Of a DNA stretch of 64,000 nt, positions 55,518-63,953 are shown piece after piece. The translations under genes and the position numbers were made by a program. The DNA is taken from positions 310,001 through 374,000 of the forward strand of contig NZ_UETC01000002.1 of assembly GCF_900116765.1 (NCBI RefSeq). Direction: 5' to 3'. Numbering within the stretch: position 1 is the stretch's first letter; each line of letters begins with the position of its first letter. Below the pieces are notes generated by a model. The model had not been told where the DNA came from, searched no databases, and worked only from the letters and a program-made list of their open reading frames with translations. The DNA is from Jannaschia seohaensis. Its GTDB lineage: Bacteria > Pseudomonadota > Alphaproteobacteria > Rhodobacterales > Rhodobacteraceae.

Positions 55518-56249
55518 ATGAGCCGCTCTCGCAGAGTGATCTTCGCCCTGGCGGCGTGCCTGCTGGCCGTCTCCGCGCCCCCCGGCCCGGCCGAGCCCCT
55601 TCGCCAGGACGCGACATTCCAGGCGCTGCTCGACGCCCATGACATCCCGCTCGTGCTCCCCGAGCGCGGCAAGGCGATCGTCGTCAATATCCCGGCCTTC
55701 GAAATGATCGCTTTCGAGGACGCCGTGCCCGTCCTGCGCAGCCGCGTCATCGTCGGCACGCCCTGGCATCGCACCCCGCGGCTTGAGACCTACGCCACTG
55801 TCGTGCGGTTCCGCCCGACCTGGCGGCCGACGCCGTCCATGGTCGCGAGCGGCGAGTATCCCAACCGGATCTGGCCGGCCGGACCGAACAATCCGCTGGG
55901 CCTCGCCGCCGTGCGGCTGCAGCCGGGTCTCCTGGTCTACCTGCACGACACCAACAGGCCCGAGCTGTTCGAAAAGGAGGTCCGCGCCCTCTCCCATGGA
56001 TGCGTCAGGGTCGAAGCCTGGGACCGATTGATTGCCTGGCTTCTCGACTGGCCACTGGCCGAGGTCCACCGGCTCGCCCAGGGAGGGCGGACGACCGACG
56101 TCCCGACGGAGCCGGTTCCGGTGGTCCTGGCCTATCTGCGGCGCTTCCCGGACGAGACGGGCACGGTGGTCGAGCATCCGGATATTTACGGGCTGAGCCC
56201 GTCGGCGAAGCTGGAGGAGGCGGGCTGCCTTGAAGTCGACTCCGGGTGA
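55518..56249 (+). CDS. L,D-transpeptidase (YkuD domain)
   Basis: Periplasmic enzyme making 3-3 peptidoglycan cross-links or attaching lipoproteins to the wall. The 243-residue product has a signal peptide (SRSRRVIFALAACLLAVSAPPGPA), the YkuD start GKAIVVNIPAFEMIAFED, the conserved VYLHDTN histidine and the catalytic block ALSHGCVRVEAWDRL with the nucleophilic cysteine. Starts at 55425 or 55458 are possible, but 55518 opens the signal peptide. Control by an FNR-like box would tie wall remodelling to oxygen limitation. Confidence 0.88.
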   Translation: MSRSRRVIFALAACLLAVSAPPGPAEPLRQDATFQALLDAHDIPLVLPERGKAIVVNIPAFEMIAFEDAVPVLRSRVIVGTPWHRTPRLETYATVVRFRPTWRPTPSMVASGEYPNRIWPAGPNNPLGLAAVRLQPGLLVYLHDTNRPELFEKEVRALSHGCVRVEAWDRLIAWLLDWPLAEVHRLAQGGRTTDVPTEPVPVVLAYLRRFPDETGTVVEHPDIYGLSPSAKLEEAGCLEVDSG

Positions 56250-56449
56250 CGGTCGCCAGCCCCCGACCCCTGCCGGACGGCGCGACGGCCGCCTCCTCCT
56301 GTCCCAGGGACGCGGCCTCGGTTTCCCGGCGCTGGCGCAATCCGCCTCCCGACCGCAGATAGCTTATTTGCCCGAAAGCGGGCCGCGGCGTTCGCCTCCC
56401 AAGGCGCGGCAGAACTTGGCGCCGTCTTCGTGGTGAACCAAATTCACGA
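56250..56449. other. Intergenic region, possibly decayed coding DNA
   Basis: Between the L,D-transpeptidase stop and the insertion-sequence remnants. On the minus strand a run reading RVVNLVHHEDGAKFCRALGG looks coding-like but is short and has no start, so it may be a piece of a broken gene. Nothing else is recognised. Confidence 0.3.
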
Positions 56450-56671
56450 CCCGGTCATATGTCCGATCAAGGTCGTGCGCGCGCGGTGTTGGAGAAAAGC
56501 GCCGCCAGATGCCAGTCGCCGCGCTGCCTGGCGCCGTAGACCGATCCCGAGCACTTCGGTGTCGCCGAGACGGAGCGCGGCTTCGGAAATGCTCACGCCT
56601 TGCGCCTGCAGCACCTCAACCTACCGCAGTTTCACGACGAAATCCTCGGTCTTTTCTCGCGTCCCAGCCAT
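56450..56671 (-). pseudogene. Decayed IS3-type orfA fragment
   Basis: From an ATG at 56671 the minus strand reads MAGTREKTEDFVVKLR, stop, VEVLQAQGVSISEAALRLGDTEV. This resembles the helix-turn-helix N-terminus of IS3-family OrfA proteins (typically ...EEIVAKLRQVEVLLAQG...I), with a TAG where Gln is expected. The similarity fades after about 40 codons. No terminal repeats are seen, so it is an inactive remnant. Confidence 0.45.
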
Positions 56672-56756
56672 TTCCTTGGTCCCCCAAACTTCGGTGCAGA
56701 ATTGCGCCAGTCGCTGGACCAATTCTGTGGGGGCAATCCGGTCTTGCCACTCAGTC

Positions 56757-56965
56757 CTGATCTTCACAAACATCGCGTCGACGCCCCGCCGCCAGCCGCC
56801 GGACTTCAGACTTCATCCTCGCGGTAGCGCGCTTGCGGATCTTGGCGACGAGCATCAGGCCAAAGCCATGCCATCAGAGCCGACAGTCTCATGGCTGATC
56901 TCAAGGCCGCGCCCGTAGAGCGGATCCCTCGACAGTACGGAAAAAGGAAACCGGACATAGGGCAT
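56757..56965 (-). pseudogene. Decayed IS6-family transposase fragment
   Basis: From an ATG at 56965 the minus strand reads MPYVRFPFSVLSRDPLYGRG then LEISHETVGSDGMALA and a stop. Shifted frames continue with FGLMLVAKIRKRAT and GGWRRGVDAMFVKI. These pieces follow the order of the N-terminal half of IS6-family transposases (YxRFPLSxRDVE, GxxxSHETVRxW, RWHLDEVFVKI). At least two frameshifts and loss of the C-terminal half make it a pseudogene. Confidence 0.55.
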
Positions 56966-57070
56966 CACCGCCAGCCGTGCTATTTCGGAGCTGGTCCTGA
57001 ACCACGTCAAAGGGTTGGGCTCGGTGTTGGCAGTATCTGACCGAGCGCTCAGCCCCGGCGCAGGCCAGGT

Positions 57071-57085
57071 TTTTCTAACAGAGCC
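57071..57085 (-). repeat. Terminal inverted-repeat remnant of IS6 element
   Basis: On the minus strand this reads GGCTCTGTTAGAAAA, close to the GGCTCTGTTGCAAA type ends of IS6-family elements, and sits about 105 bases before the remnant transposase start, as expected for the left end. The matching right end is absent. Confidence 0.5.
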
Positions 57086-57224
57086 ATTGAGCGCGTTGAT
57101 TGGCCGTACCTGCCAGTCAGTTTCCTTCAGAGTAGCAGCCCCCGCCTGTGCCAGACCGCTCGCAACCTTTCATGTTTGAAGCTTACGCCCCCTGGGCGGC
57201 GCGCGCCCTTGGAGCGCGGGATCG

Positions 57225-57350
57225 GAATTCTGGCGCGTAGCCTGCGTTGCGGAGGTCGTTTCGGCATTCGTCTGGTGCGAAGAGGCGGCAGACGGAGCCG
57301 ATTGCGTCCGAGAGTTGGTCGAATGGCCGAGCTGCGTCCTGCACGTCTTC
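57225..57350 (-). pseudogene. Possible IS630-type transposase C-terminal fragment
   Basis: One minus-strand frame reads FDQLSDAIGSVCRLFAPDEC then RNDLRNAGYAPE. This resembles the C-terminal end of IS630-family transposases (a LWxAIGxxxDxFxPxECxNYFxxAGY pattern). The surrounding frame is Arg-rich and not conserved. I treat it as a third mobile-element scrap in this 1-kb interval. Confidence 0.4.
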
Positions 57351-57537
57351 TGCGTCTCTTCGCGTCCTCCGGCTGACGGGCTCTGGCACTGGCTGTCCCA
57401 GCTCCGATCGGCAGGACGCCCGGACCCGCTCCGGCCGTCCCCTCTGACGAGGGGAGGATCGGCAACGCCGGTCCGCGGCAGACCTGCACATGCAGGGGAA
57501 GACGAGGGTATCGCGCGCGGGTCGGCGAACGCGACCG

Positions 57538-58512
57538 TCAGACCCGGGCATTCATGGGATAGACGATGTCCATCACGCCCTCTTCGAAATGGTCGAAGCT
57601 CTTGCGCCAATCGGAGCCCGGCCACATCACGTCCATCTGCCCCGCTTTCGGGCGGTAGGCGGCCGTGTAGAGCGTGCCGAACCCCTCTCCGAAGGCGACC
57701 GAATAGAGCGGTGGACGCAAGAAAGAGGCGATGAATTTCTCCGGGGTTTCCGGATGGAGCGTCAGACGGTGCAACAGGAAGCGTTCGCGCTCGACGGTGG
57801 CGGTCAAGCGGGCGTGGCTCTGCCACTCGACGCGGTCCTGATGGTTGGTGGCGACGGCGGCGTGGCTCAGGACCGTGGGCCGATCGGGTGCCAGATAGGC
57901 CGTCAGATAGCGGCGGCGGGCGTCGAGCACGGTCACGTTGTAGCTCATGTGGCAGGGCACCCGTTCGAGCACCCGGCCCGCTTCCTCCGCCGTCTCGCAG
58001 GTTTGCAGGATGTAGCGCAGGATCAGCGGCACGCCGAAGCCCTCCCCGACCGCGCGCCGGCCGCCGAAGGTCAGCGAGACGGCCAGCCCCGCGTCGTTCA
58101 TCCCATCGACGAGGCCGAAGAGACCGTCCGCCATTCCCATCACGCCGCGCCCTTGCCACCGCGTCTTCAGGAGAACGGCGTCGAAGGCGGTCACGTCGTA
58201 GTCGTAATTGCGCACGAGCAGCGGCTCTTCGCCGGGCCAGATCGCCTGGCTGCATCCGGCGAGATAGCGCGGCGGGCAATAGTAGCTCAGGAACCGGGCC
58301 TGGCTGTCGCCACCCCCGACCAGCTCGCACAGTTCCTCATAAAGGGGCACGATCTCGGGCATGTGCGTGCGTAGGGCGGTGAGGCTCTCGCGGTAGGTGG
58401 GCCGGCCGCTCAGGCCCTCGCGCGACCACCATCTCCGATAGGCGGGCCAATACTCGTTGAAGAGCGCCGCCCATTTCGGCCCGGGTGAGTCCTCACTGAC
58501 TGCGCGGAACAC
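57538..58512 (-). CDS. C45-family autoproteolytic acyltransferase/hydrolase
   Basis: Ntn-hydrolase related to isopenicillin-N acyltransferase and the insect amine-conjugate hydrolase Tan. The 324 residues include YYCPPRYLAGCSQAIWPGEEPLLVRNYDYD, where the Gly-Cys pair near residue 86 is the expected self-cleavage site and the cysteine becomes the N-terminal nucleophile. GVMGMADGLFGLVDGMNDAGLAVSL follows as in the family. It is the last gene of the leftward amine-cluster operon, 132 bases after the ATP-grasp gene with a strong hairpin in the gap. It may form, transfer or hydrolyse an amide made by that ligase. Confidence 0.85.
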   Translation of the reverse strand: MFRAVSEDSPGPKWAALFNEYWPAYRRWWSREGLSGRPTYRESLTALRTHMPEIVPLYEELCELVGGGDSQARFLSYYCPPRYLAGCSQAIWPGEEPLLVRNYDYDVTAFDAVLLKTRWQGRGVMGMADGLFGLVDGMNDAGLAVSLTFGGRRAVGEGFGVPLILRYILQTCETAEEAGRVLERVPCHMSYNVTVLDARRRYLTAYLAPDRPTVLSHAAVATNHQDRVEWQSHARLTATVERERFLLHRLTLHPETPEKFIASFLRPPLYSVAFGEGFGTLYTAAYRPKAGQMDVMWPGSDWRKSFDHFEEGVMDIVYPMNARV

Positions 58513-58590
58513 TGTGCCATCCTTCTCTGCCGCTTGGGGTCGCAGCCGGGCCGCCTGCTGGGCCGCGTCTCGCGCCGGCCCAAGGATCCA

Positions 58591-58619
58591 GGCCGGGCCG
58601 GGGGATGCCCGGCCCGGCC
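58591..58619 (-). terminator. Strong hairpin between ATP-grasp and C45 genes
   Basis: Perfect 12-base-pair GC stem (58591-58602 with 58608-58619) around a GGATG loop, 26 bases after the ATP-grasp stop. No T tract follows on the minus strand, so partial termination or message stabilisation is more likely than a full stop; it would let the C45 gene be expressed at a different level. Confidence 0.6.
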
Positions 58620-58644
58620 AAGAAACGGCCCTCGATCATGTCTC

Positions 58645-60096
58645 CTACATGATCTTGAACGCGTAATCCTCCGCCGCGCGGGCCGACGGCAGGGGCCGGG
58701 CCGTATAGGCCGATTTGATCCCGTCGATCCACTGTTTCGCTTTCGGCGTGAGTTGGAAGTTCTTGGTCATGGACCGCCCCCGCGTCACCAGGATGCCGAG
58801 GTCCGCGCCCTCATAGCGGTAGTCTCCGACATTGGAAATCCGCAGGAAGAAGGCTTCGTCTTCGGTTTCCACGGCGCGGCGGTGATAGTCGAACCGGTCA
58901 TAGACGACCTGCCCATCCGGCAGCATCTTGTAGATGCCGGACTGGGGCGCGCTGGTGATGATGTCGACATTGTCCTCGGTGTGCTTGATGACCATCTGCG
59001 ACCAGCTGTCGATCATGTCCGGGTCCGCCCAGCGGGCGTTCAGCTCATCGACATCGAGCGAGAACGGTTTCTTCGAGAACTCCAGCAGGTGGAACAGGAA
59101 GAGCGGCGCGTCCGCATGGGCGAAGGCGGCGTGATTGGTCATCGAGGACGCGCCGGTGATCCGTGGGTTGAGTTCCCCCAGCCAGATGTCGTCGTTCTTC
59201 TTGTCGATCAGGAAATCCAGCTCGAAATAGCCGCGATAGCCCTCCTTGCGGAGCTGCTCGCCGAACTGGAAGGTCAGTTCCCGCGCCTGCTGCCGCTGCT
59301 TGGGCGAGAAGGCGGTGGAGAAGATCTCGTTGCCGCACCAGCCGCCGCGATAGGGGGTCAGCTCCTTGAAGCCCACGAGTTCGGTCATGAGCGGGCCGAC
59401 GATGGTCCCCTGCGAGGTGGCGCAGGCCTCGATCGCGGAGCCCCGGCAATCGATCCGCTTCATGATCTTGATCTCGCCTTCGCCGACGATCTCGTGCTCA
59501 TGCTTGCGGAAATCAGCCTCCGAATTGATGAAGAAGGTCGTGTGCCCGCTGTCGCCGAAGGCCGATTGCAGCACGAGGTCGGTGCCGATGCCGGCCTTCT
59601 CGGCCGTCTCGACCAGGTTCTCCCATCCGGTGACCTCGGCCAGGGTGTTGGGCACCGAGGGCACACCCGCCTTGTTGCCGACGCGGACAGTCTCGATCTT
59701 GTTGTCCATCGACTGGCGTAGCTTGGCCTTGGGGAACCAGACCTCGCCGCCCAGTTCCTTGACCAGCTTTTCGGTCTTTTCGTCGAACATCAGGAAGACG
59801 AATTTCGGCTTTCCGCCGCGCGCCGTCACATAGTCGATCACCTCCTTGTGGGAGAGGAGGTAGTTGTTGATGTCCTCGATCGACTGGAACTCGTCATGGG
59901 GCAGCTCTGACGGGCAGAGCACATTTGGATGGCGCCCATCGAAGCAGTCCATGTAGCAGATATACTTGAAGTTCTTCACCCATTCGTCGATCCCGAGCAG
60001 GTTGAAGTTGGTCGCCGAGACGAAGTAGATCGGGTCCTTGTTGGTGTGAAAGTACCGCCGGATTTCCGAGATGTTGCTCAGTGTTTTCTTAGGCAT
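58645..60096 (-). CDS. ATP-grasp ligase (biotin-carboxylase-like)
   Basis: A 483-residue stand-alone ATP-grasp enzyme. The N-terminal third is a pre-ATP-grasp domain (DPIYFVSATNFNLLGIDEW). The nucleotide-binding part spans DLVLQSAFGDSGHTTFFI, and EIKIMKRIDCRGSAIEACAT, and the metal site is YFELDFLIDKKNDDIWLGELNPRITGASSMTNHA (E...N pair). There is no biotin-carrier or transferase domain, so fatty-acid-type carboxylation is unlikely. Amide or peptide-bond formation on an amine is the better guess. The gene has noticeably lower G+C and more lysine/asparagine than neighbours. It lies 83 bases after the decarboxylase gene. Confidence 0.8.
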   Translation of the reverse strand: MPKKTLSNISEIRRYFHTNKDPIYFVSATNFNLLGIDEWVKNFKYICYMDCFDGRHPNVLCPSELPHDEFQSIEDINNYLLSHKEVIDYVTARGGKPKFVFLMFDEKTEKLVKELGGEVWFPKAKLRQSMDNKIETVRVGNKAGVPSVPNTLAEVTGWENLVETAEKAGIGTDLVLQSAFGDSGHTTFFINSEADFRKHEHEIVGEGEIKIMKRIDCRGSAIEACATSQGTIVGPLMTELVGFKELTPYRGGWCGNEIFSTAFSPKQRQQARELTFQFGEQLRKEGYRGYFELDFLIDKKNDDIWLGELNPRITGASSMTNHAAFAHADAPLFLFHLLEFSKKPFSLDVDELNARWADPDMIDSWSQMVIKHTEDNVDIITSAPQSGIYKMLPDGQVVYDRFDYHRRAVETEDEAFFLRISNVGDYRYEGADLGILVTRGRSMTKNFQLTPKAKQWIDGIKSAYTARPLPSARAAEDYAFKIM

Positions 60097-60179
60097 ATCG
60101 GTCCTGTTGCTCCCGTCTTCGGTCCTTGTGCCGGCCCACTCGAGCCGTCCTCGTTTGTCGCATTTGGTCAGCGTCGCCT

Positions 60180-62921
60180 TCAGACGCTGACCACGGTCTT
60201 AAGCGCCTCCGGCGTGAAAACCCGGAGGCCCAGATCCGCCCGGAACCCGTGGATCTCGCTCACGTCGAGCGCGCGCATGAACGCCATGATTTCAGGGCTG
60301 ATCACCTGTCCGGGCACGAGGATGGGAAAGCCCGGCGGATAGGGGATGATGAAGCTCGACGACACCAGCTCCTCGCCCGCCTTCACCCGCTCGTGGGTCT
60401 CTTCGAGCGACAGATAATCGCAATTCTCTTCGTCATAGGCGAGGAAGAACGCGGTCCGGATGTCGCCCTCCGGCGTCGCCCCATCGGTGCGGAACGCGTC
60501 GTGAAACCGCGAGAAATCCGGAAGCGGCGGCACATGTTCGACCAGTGCCGCGACCCGGTTCTCGAAGGAGCGCCGCTCCATCTTGGACGCATCGTCGAGC
60601 AACTCGTCGAGTTCCCGCGCGATTTCCACCAGAACCTCGATCAGATAGGCGACCGACGAGCGCGTCGTGCCGATATTGGTCATGAAGAGCACGGTGTTGC
60701 GCGACGTCTTGTTGATCTGGATCCCGTATTTGTCCATCAGGATCTTGGTCTTGAACGTGTCCCCGTCCCAACCCGTTCCGCCGACGGCGAGGGTGATGCG
60801 GGTCGGGTCCAGGACGAATTCGTCCTGATTCCAGACCTCCCAGATGTCCGACCAGCCGTGCTCAGGGTCGAAATAGCTCTCGACCCCGCTCTGACGGTGC
60901 TCGGCAGGTATCATGTCCTCGGCGGTCAGAATCTTGAAATACTTGTTCAGAAGCGGATGCGTCGAAACGGCGCGCCGGATCGACATGGCGCTTTCCACCT
61001 GCCGCTGCGTGAACTCGAAGCCTTCGAGCTCGACCTGTCGCCGCCCCACATCGAGCGAGGCGATGATCTGGTAGTTCGGAGAGGTCGAGGTGTGGGTCAT
61101 GTAGGCTTCGTGGAAGGACTGCTCCACTTCACCTTTGAAGTCCTGATCGTTGACATGGATCATCGAGCCCTGGCGCAGTGAGGTCAGCGTCTTGTGGGTC
61201 GATTGCGTGGCATAGACCCGGACCCGCGCGTCGGGCGGCGGCACCAGCCTTGTCTCCAGCCAGGCCTCCTCGTCGGCGTTCTCCAGGGCCTTCTGCTGAT
61301 CCTCATAGGCGGCGGCGGCCTCCGGCGTCCGCAACGTCTCGCGCAGGGTATTGGCCACGCCCATCGCCGTCCGCTGCCGGTAGGTCGGCCCGAAGCGGGC
61401 AAAGGCGAACCAGGCCTCGTCCCAAAGGAAGATCAGGTCCTTCTTGATGGCGAGGCATTCCTCCATCACGCGCTGCACATTGTAGACGAGCCCGTCGAAG
61501 GTGCAGTTCGTGAGCAGGACCATGCGCACGCGGTCCAGCTTGCCCTCGGCCTTGAGCTTCAGCAGGTGATGCTTGATCTCGCGCGTGGGCACCGCGCCAT
61601 ACATCGAATACTCGCTCAGCGAGTAGCTATCCATGTAGACGACCCGCGCCCCGGCCAGGACCATGCCGTAATGGTGCGACTTGTGGCAGTCGCGGTCGAC
61701 CAGCACGATATCGCCGGGCCGCACCAGCGACTGCACCACGATCTTGTTGCAGGTCGAGGTGCCGTTGGTGGCGAAGAAGGTCTGCTTGGCGCCGAAGGCC
61801 CGCGCTGCCATGTCCTGCGCTTCCTTGATCGGGCCGCGCGGCTCCAGCAGGCTATCGAGCCCGCCGGACGTGGCCGAGGTCTCGGCAAGGAAGATGTTGG
61901 GCCCGTAGAACGCCCCCATATCCTGGATCCAGTGCGACCGGCTGATCGACTTGCCCCGGCTGATCGGCATGGCGTGGAACACCCCGGTGGGCTGGCGCGA
62001 ATACTCCTTGAGCGCGGTGAAGAAGGGCGTCTTGTAGCGCCGGTTCACGCCCCGCAGGATGTTGAGATGCAACTCCAGGAAGTCCTCCTGGTTGTAGAAC
62101 ACTCGACGGCAGCGACCGAGATCGAGCCCCGCGATATCCTCGGCGGAGCGGTCGGTGACCAGATAGGCGTCGAGCTCAGGCCGGATCTTGGCGATCAAGC
62201 GGCACGTCTCGGGACCGTATTCATGCGGGTCGATATCGTCCACGCCCTCATTGCCCACGGGCCGGAGATAGCGGTTGAGGATCGGCAGATCGTTGCGCGA
62301 CTTCAGCCGGAGCCCGGGCCGAACGACGACCGCCTGAACGTTGTGATTGAAGAGGATCCCGATCAGCGCGTCCTCGAGCGAAGGCACGACCACGGGCTCG
62401 TAGATGAACGGATCCTCCGCCCGGCGCATCCTTTGCAGATTGGCGCGCAGGAACCGTTCCTGCTGCTCGTTGACCTCATCGACGATCATCACCTCGAAAT
62501 AGGGCCGCCCCAGGGCGCGCGCCTCGGGCGAGAGCGAGGCTTCGTCCTCGTAATCCTCGTTGTCGACCTCGTCGGTCCCCAGCGGGATGCGCCGCCGCCG
62601 ATAGGCCCCGGAGGTCAGCGCCCGCGCAACGCGGCGCACCCCGACGGCAAGCTCTTCGGCATTTCCGTGGTTGAGATGCCGCCGCAGCATGTCGAAGGCA
62701 TCGCGCCCGGGAAACGCCCAATAGGTCTCGATCGGGGTCAGTTGCTCGAAGAGTTCCTCGGCGCGCAGCAGCAGGCGCTTGAGCTGCGCGCTCTCCGGCT
62801 CAGCGGAGTGCAGCCCCTCCGCCACTTCCCGCAGGACCGACCATCGATCCGCCCGCAGCTGTGTCGCGCTATAGTAGTCGCGGATCGAGGACAACTTTCG
62901 TTCTGAAGACTGGAGGTTCAT
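60180..62921 (-). CDS. Long Orn/Lys/Arg-type PLP decarboxylase
   Basis: Fold-type I PLP decarboxylase of the bacterial inducible class. At 913 residues it is longer than CadA or AdiA (715-755) because of an N-terminal helical region of about 150 residues before the response-regulator-like wing domain. The core has FFATNGTSTCNKIVVQSLVRPGDIVLVDRDCHKS, the PLP-ring aspartate in FLWDEAWFAFARF, and the Schiff-base lysine in ATQSTHKTLTSLRQGSMIH. The C-terminal domain ends in PYPPGFPILVPGQ, typical of the family. The product would be a diamine, agmatine or similar amine. AAGGGAG precedes the ATG at 62921. Confidence 0.92.
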   Translation of the reverse strand: MNLQSSERKLSSIRDYYSATQLRADRWSVLREVAEGLHSAEPESAQLKRLLLRAEELFEQLTPIETYWAFPGRDAFDMLRRHLNHGNAEELAVGVRRVARALTSGAYRRRRIPLGTDEVDNEDYEDEASLSPEARALGRPYFEVMIVDEVNEQQERFLRANLQRMRRAEDPFIYEPVVVPSLEDALIGILFNHNVQAVVVRPGLRLKSRNDLPILNRYLRPVGNEGVDDIDPHEYGPETCRLIAKIRPELDAYLVTDRSAEDIAGLDLGRCRRVFYNQEDFLELHLNILRGVNRRYKTPFFTALKEYSRQPTGVFHAMPISRGKSISRSHWIQDMGAFYGPNIFLAETSATSGGLDSLLEPRGPIKEAQDMAARAFGAKQTFFATNGTSTCNKIVVQSLVRPGDIVLVDRDCHKSHHYGMVLAGARVVYMDSYSLSEYSMYGAVPTREIKHHLLKLKAEGKLDRVRMVLLTNCTFDGLVYNVQRVMEECLAIKKDLIFLWDEAWFAFARFGPTYRQRTAMGVANTLRETLRTPEAAAAYEDQQKALENADEEAWLETRLVPPPDARVRVYATQSTHKTLTSLRQGSMIHVNDQDFKGEVEQSFHEAYMTHTSTSPNYQIIASLDVGRRQVELEGFEFTQRQVESAMSIRRAVSTHPLLNKYFKILTAEDMIPAEHRQSGVESYFDPEHGWSDIWEVWNQDEFVLDPTRITLAVGGTGWDGDTFKTKILMDKYGIQINKTSRNTVLFMTNIGTTRSSVAYLIEVLVEIARELDELLDDASKMERRSFENRVAALVEHVPPLPDFSRFHDAFRTDGATPEGDIRTAFFLAYDEENCDYLSLEETHERVKAGEELVSSSFIIPYPPGFPILVPGQVISPEIMAFMRALDVSEIHGFRADLGLRVFTPEALKTVVSV

Positions 62922-62984
62922 CCGGCCGTACTCCCTTTGGCCAAGCCTGCATGTCCGTGTCGGCACGCGGGTCGCTTTGTCGTG

Positions 62985-63953
62985 TCAGTCCGATCCCATT
63001 TTGCCGCCGACGACGGAAAAGGCCGGTGGCGGGGCCTCTGGCTCCCGGCTGTGTTCGAGCGCGGTCCTTGGATCGGCGGCCCCGAGGCCGCTCTGCGCGC
63101 CTTGCTTCGGCGTCTCGAGGGGACCGAGGGTGTGAAGGTAGGCATCCGCCCCGCTCTGCCGGTCATAGACCGAGAACTCGGCCTCGCGATCGCGGAAGGA
63201 TTTCAGCACCTGCCCCAGCCCCCGCAGACCGGTCTCCCGCTGACGCCGCACCTGGTCCATGTCCACTTCGATCGGGAACATGTCCTCCTGACCGGCGGAC
63301 TGGTGCAGAACGGTCGCCGTCGGATCGACGACGATCGAGCGGCCGACGCCCCCCGCCGCCAGCCCGTTGACCGCGAAGACGTAGCATTGGAACTGCGCCG
63401 CGGTGGCCCGCGCGATGGACAGCTCCGCGTCGCGGTCCGTCGTGCCGGTCAGCACGGGGTTGAGCAAGACCTCGACCCCCTGGCTGGTCAGCTGCCGCGT
63501 CGTCTCCGGGAACCAGATGTCATAGCAGATCGACAATCCAAAGCGGCCGACATCCGGCACGTCGAAGATGCAGAATTCGGTCCCTGCCTCAACGCCCTCC
63601 TCGTAGGGCCGGAACGGAAACATCTTGCGATAGGTCGCGACGATCTCACCCTCGGGATTGATCACCACGGAGGTGTTGTAGACCTTGCCGTCCGCCGTCT
63701 TCTCGAACATCGAGCCGGGGATTAGCCAGATCCGATGGCGCTTCGCGTCCTCGCGGAAGCTGTCGAGCGTCTCGTTCGGGAAGAACTGCGCATATTGATG
63801 GAGCGGGCCGAACGGCGCCAGCTCGCTGAAGAGCACCATCTGCGTCCAGGGAAAGCGCGCCATCAGGATGTCGAGGCGGTGCCGCATGCCCTCCACGTTG
63901 GAGTGGAGGGCGGAGACGTGCATCTGAACGCCGGCGATTGCGAAAGGTGTCAT
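62985..63953 (-). CDS. Carbon-nitrogen hydrolase (nitrilase superfamily)
   Basis: A 322-residue amidase-type enzyme with the Glu-Lys-Cys triad visible: glutamate in MVLFSELAPFG, lysine in ATYRKMFPFRP and cysteine in GLSICYDIWFPETTRQL. Known relatives act on N-carbamoyl-putrescine, omega-amides or deaminated glutathione. The last ~40 residues are a Pro/Ala-rich tail. It is the first gene of the operon, 63 bases before the decarboxylase gene. The T-rich 47 bases at the window end lie upstream of its ATG and may be part of the promoter. Confidence 0.88.
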   Translation of the reverse strand: MTPFAIAGVQMHVSALHSNVEGMRHRLDILMARFPWTQMVLFSELAPFGPLHQYAQFFPNETLDSFREDAKRHRIWLIPGSMFEKTADGKVYNTSVVINPEGEIVATYRKMFPFRPYEEGVEAGTEFCIFDVPDVGRFGLSICYDIWFPETTRQLTSQGVEVLLNPVLTGTTDRDAELSIARATAAQFQCYVFAVNGLAAGGVGRSIVVDPTATVLHQSAGQEDMFPIEVDMDQVRRQRETGLRGLGQVLKSFRDREAEFSVYDRQSGADAYLHTLGPLETPKQGAQSGLGAADPRTALEHSREPEAPPPAFSVVGGKMGSD

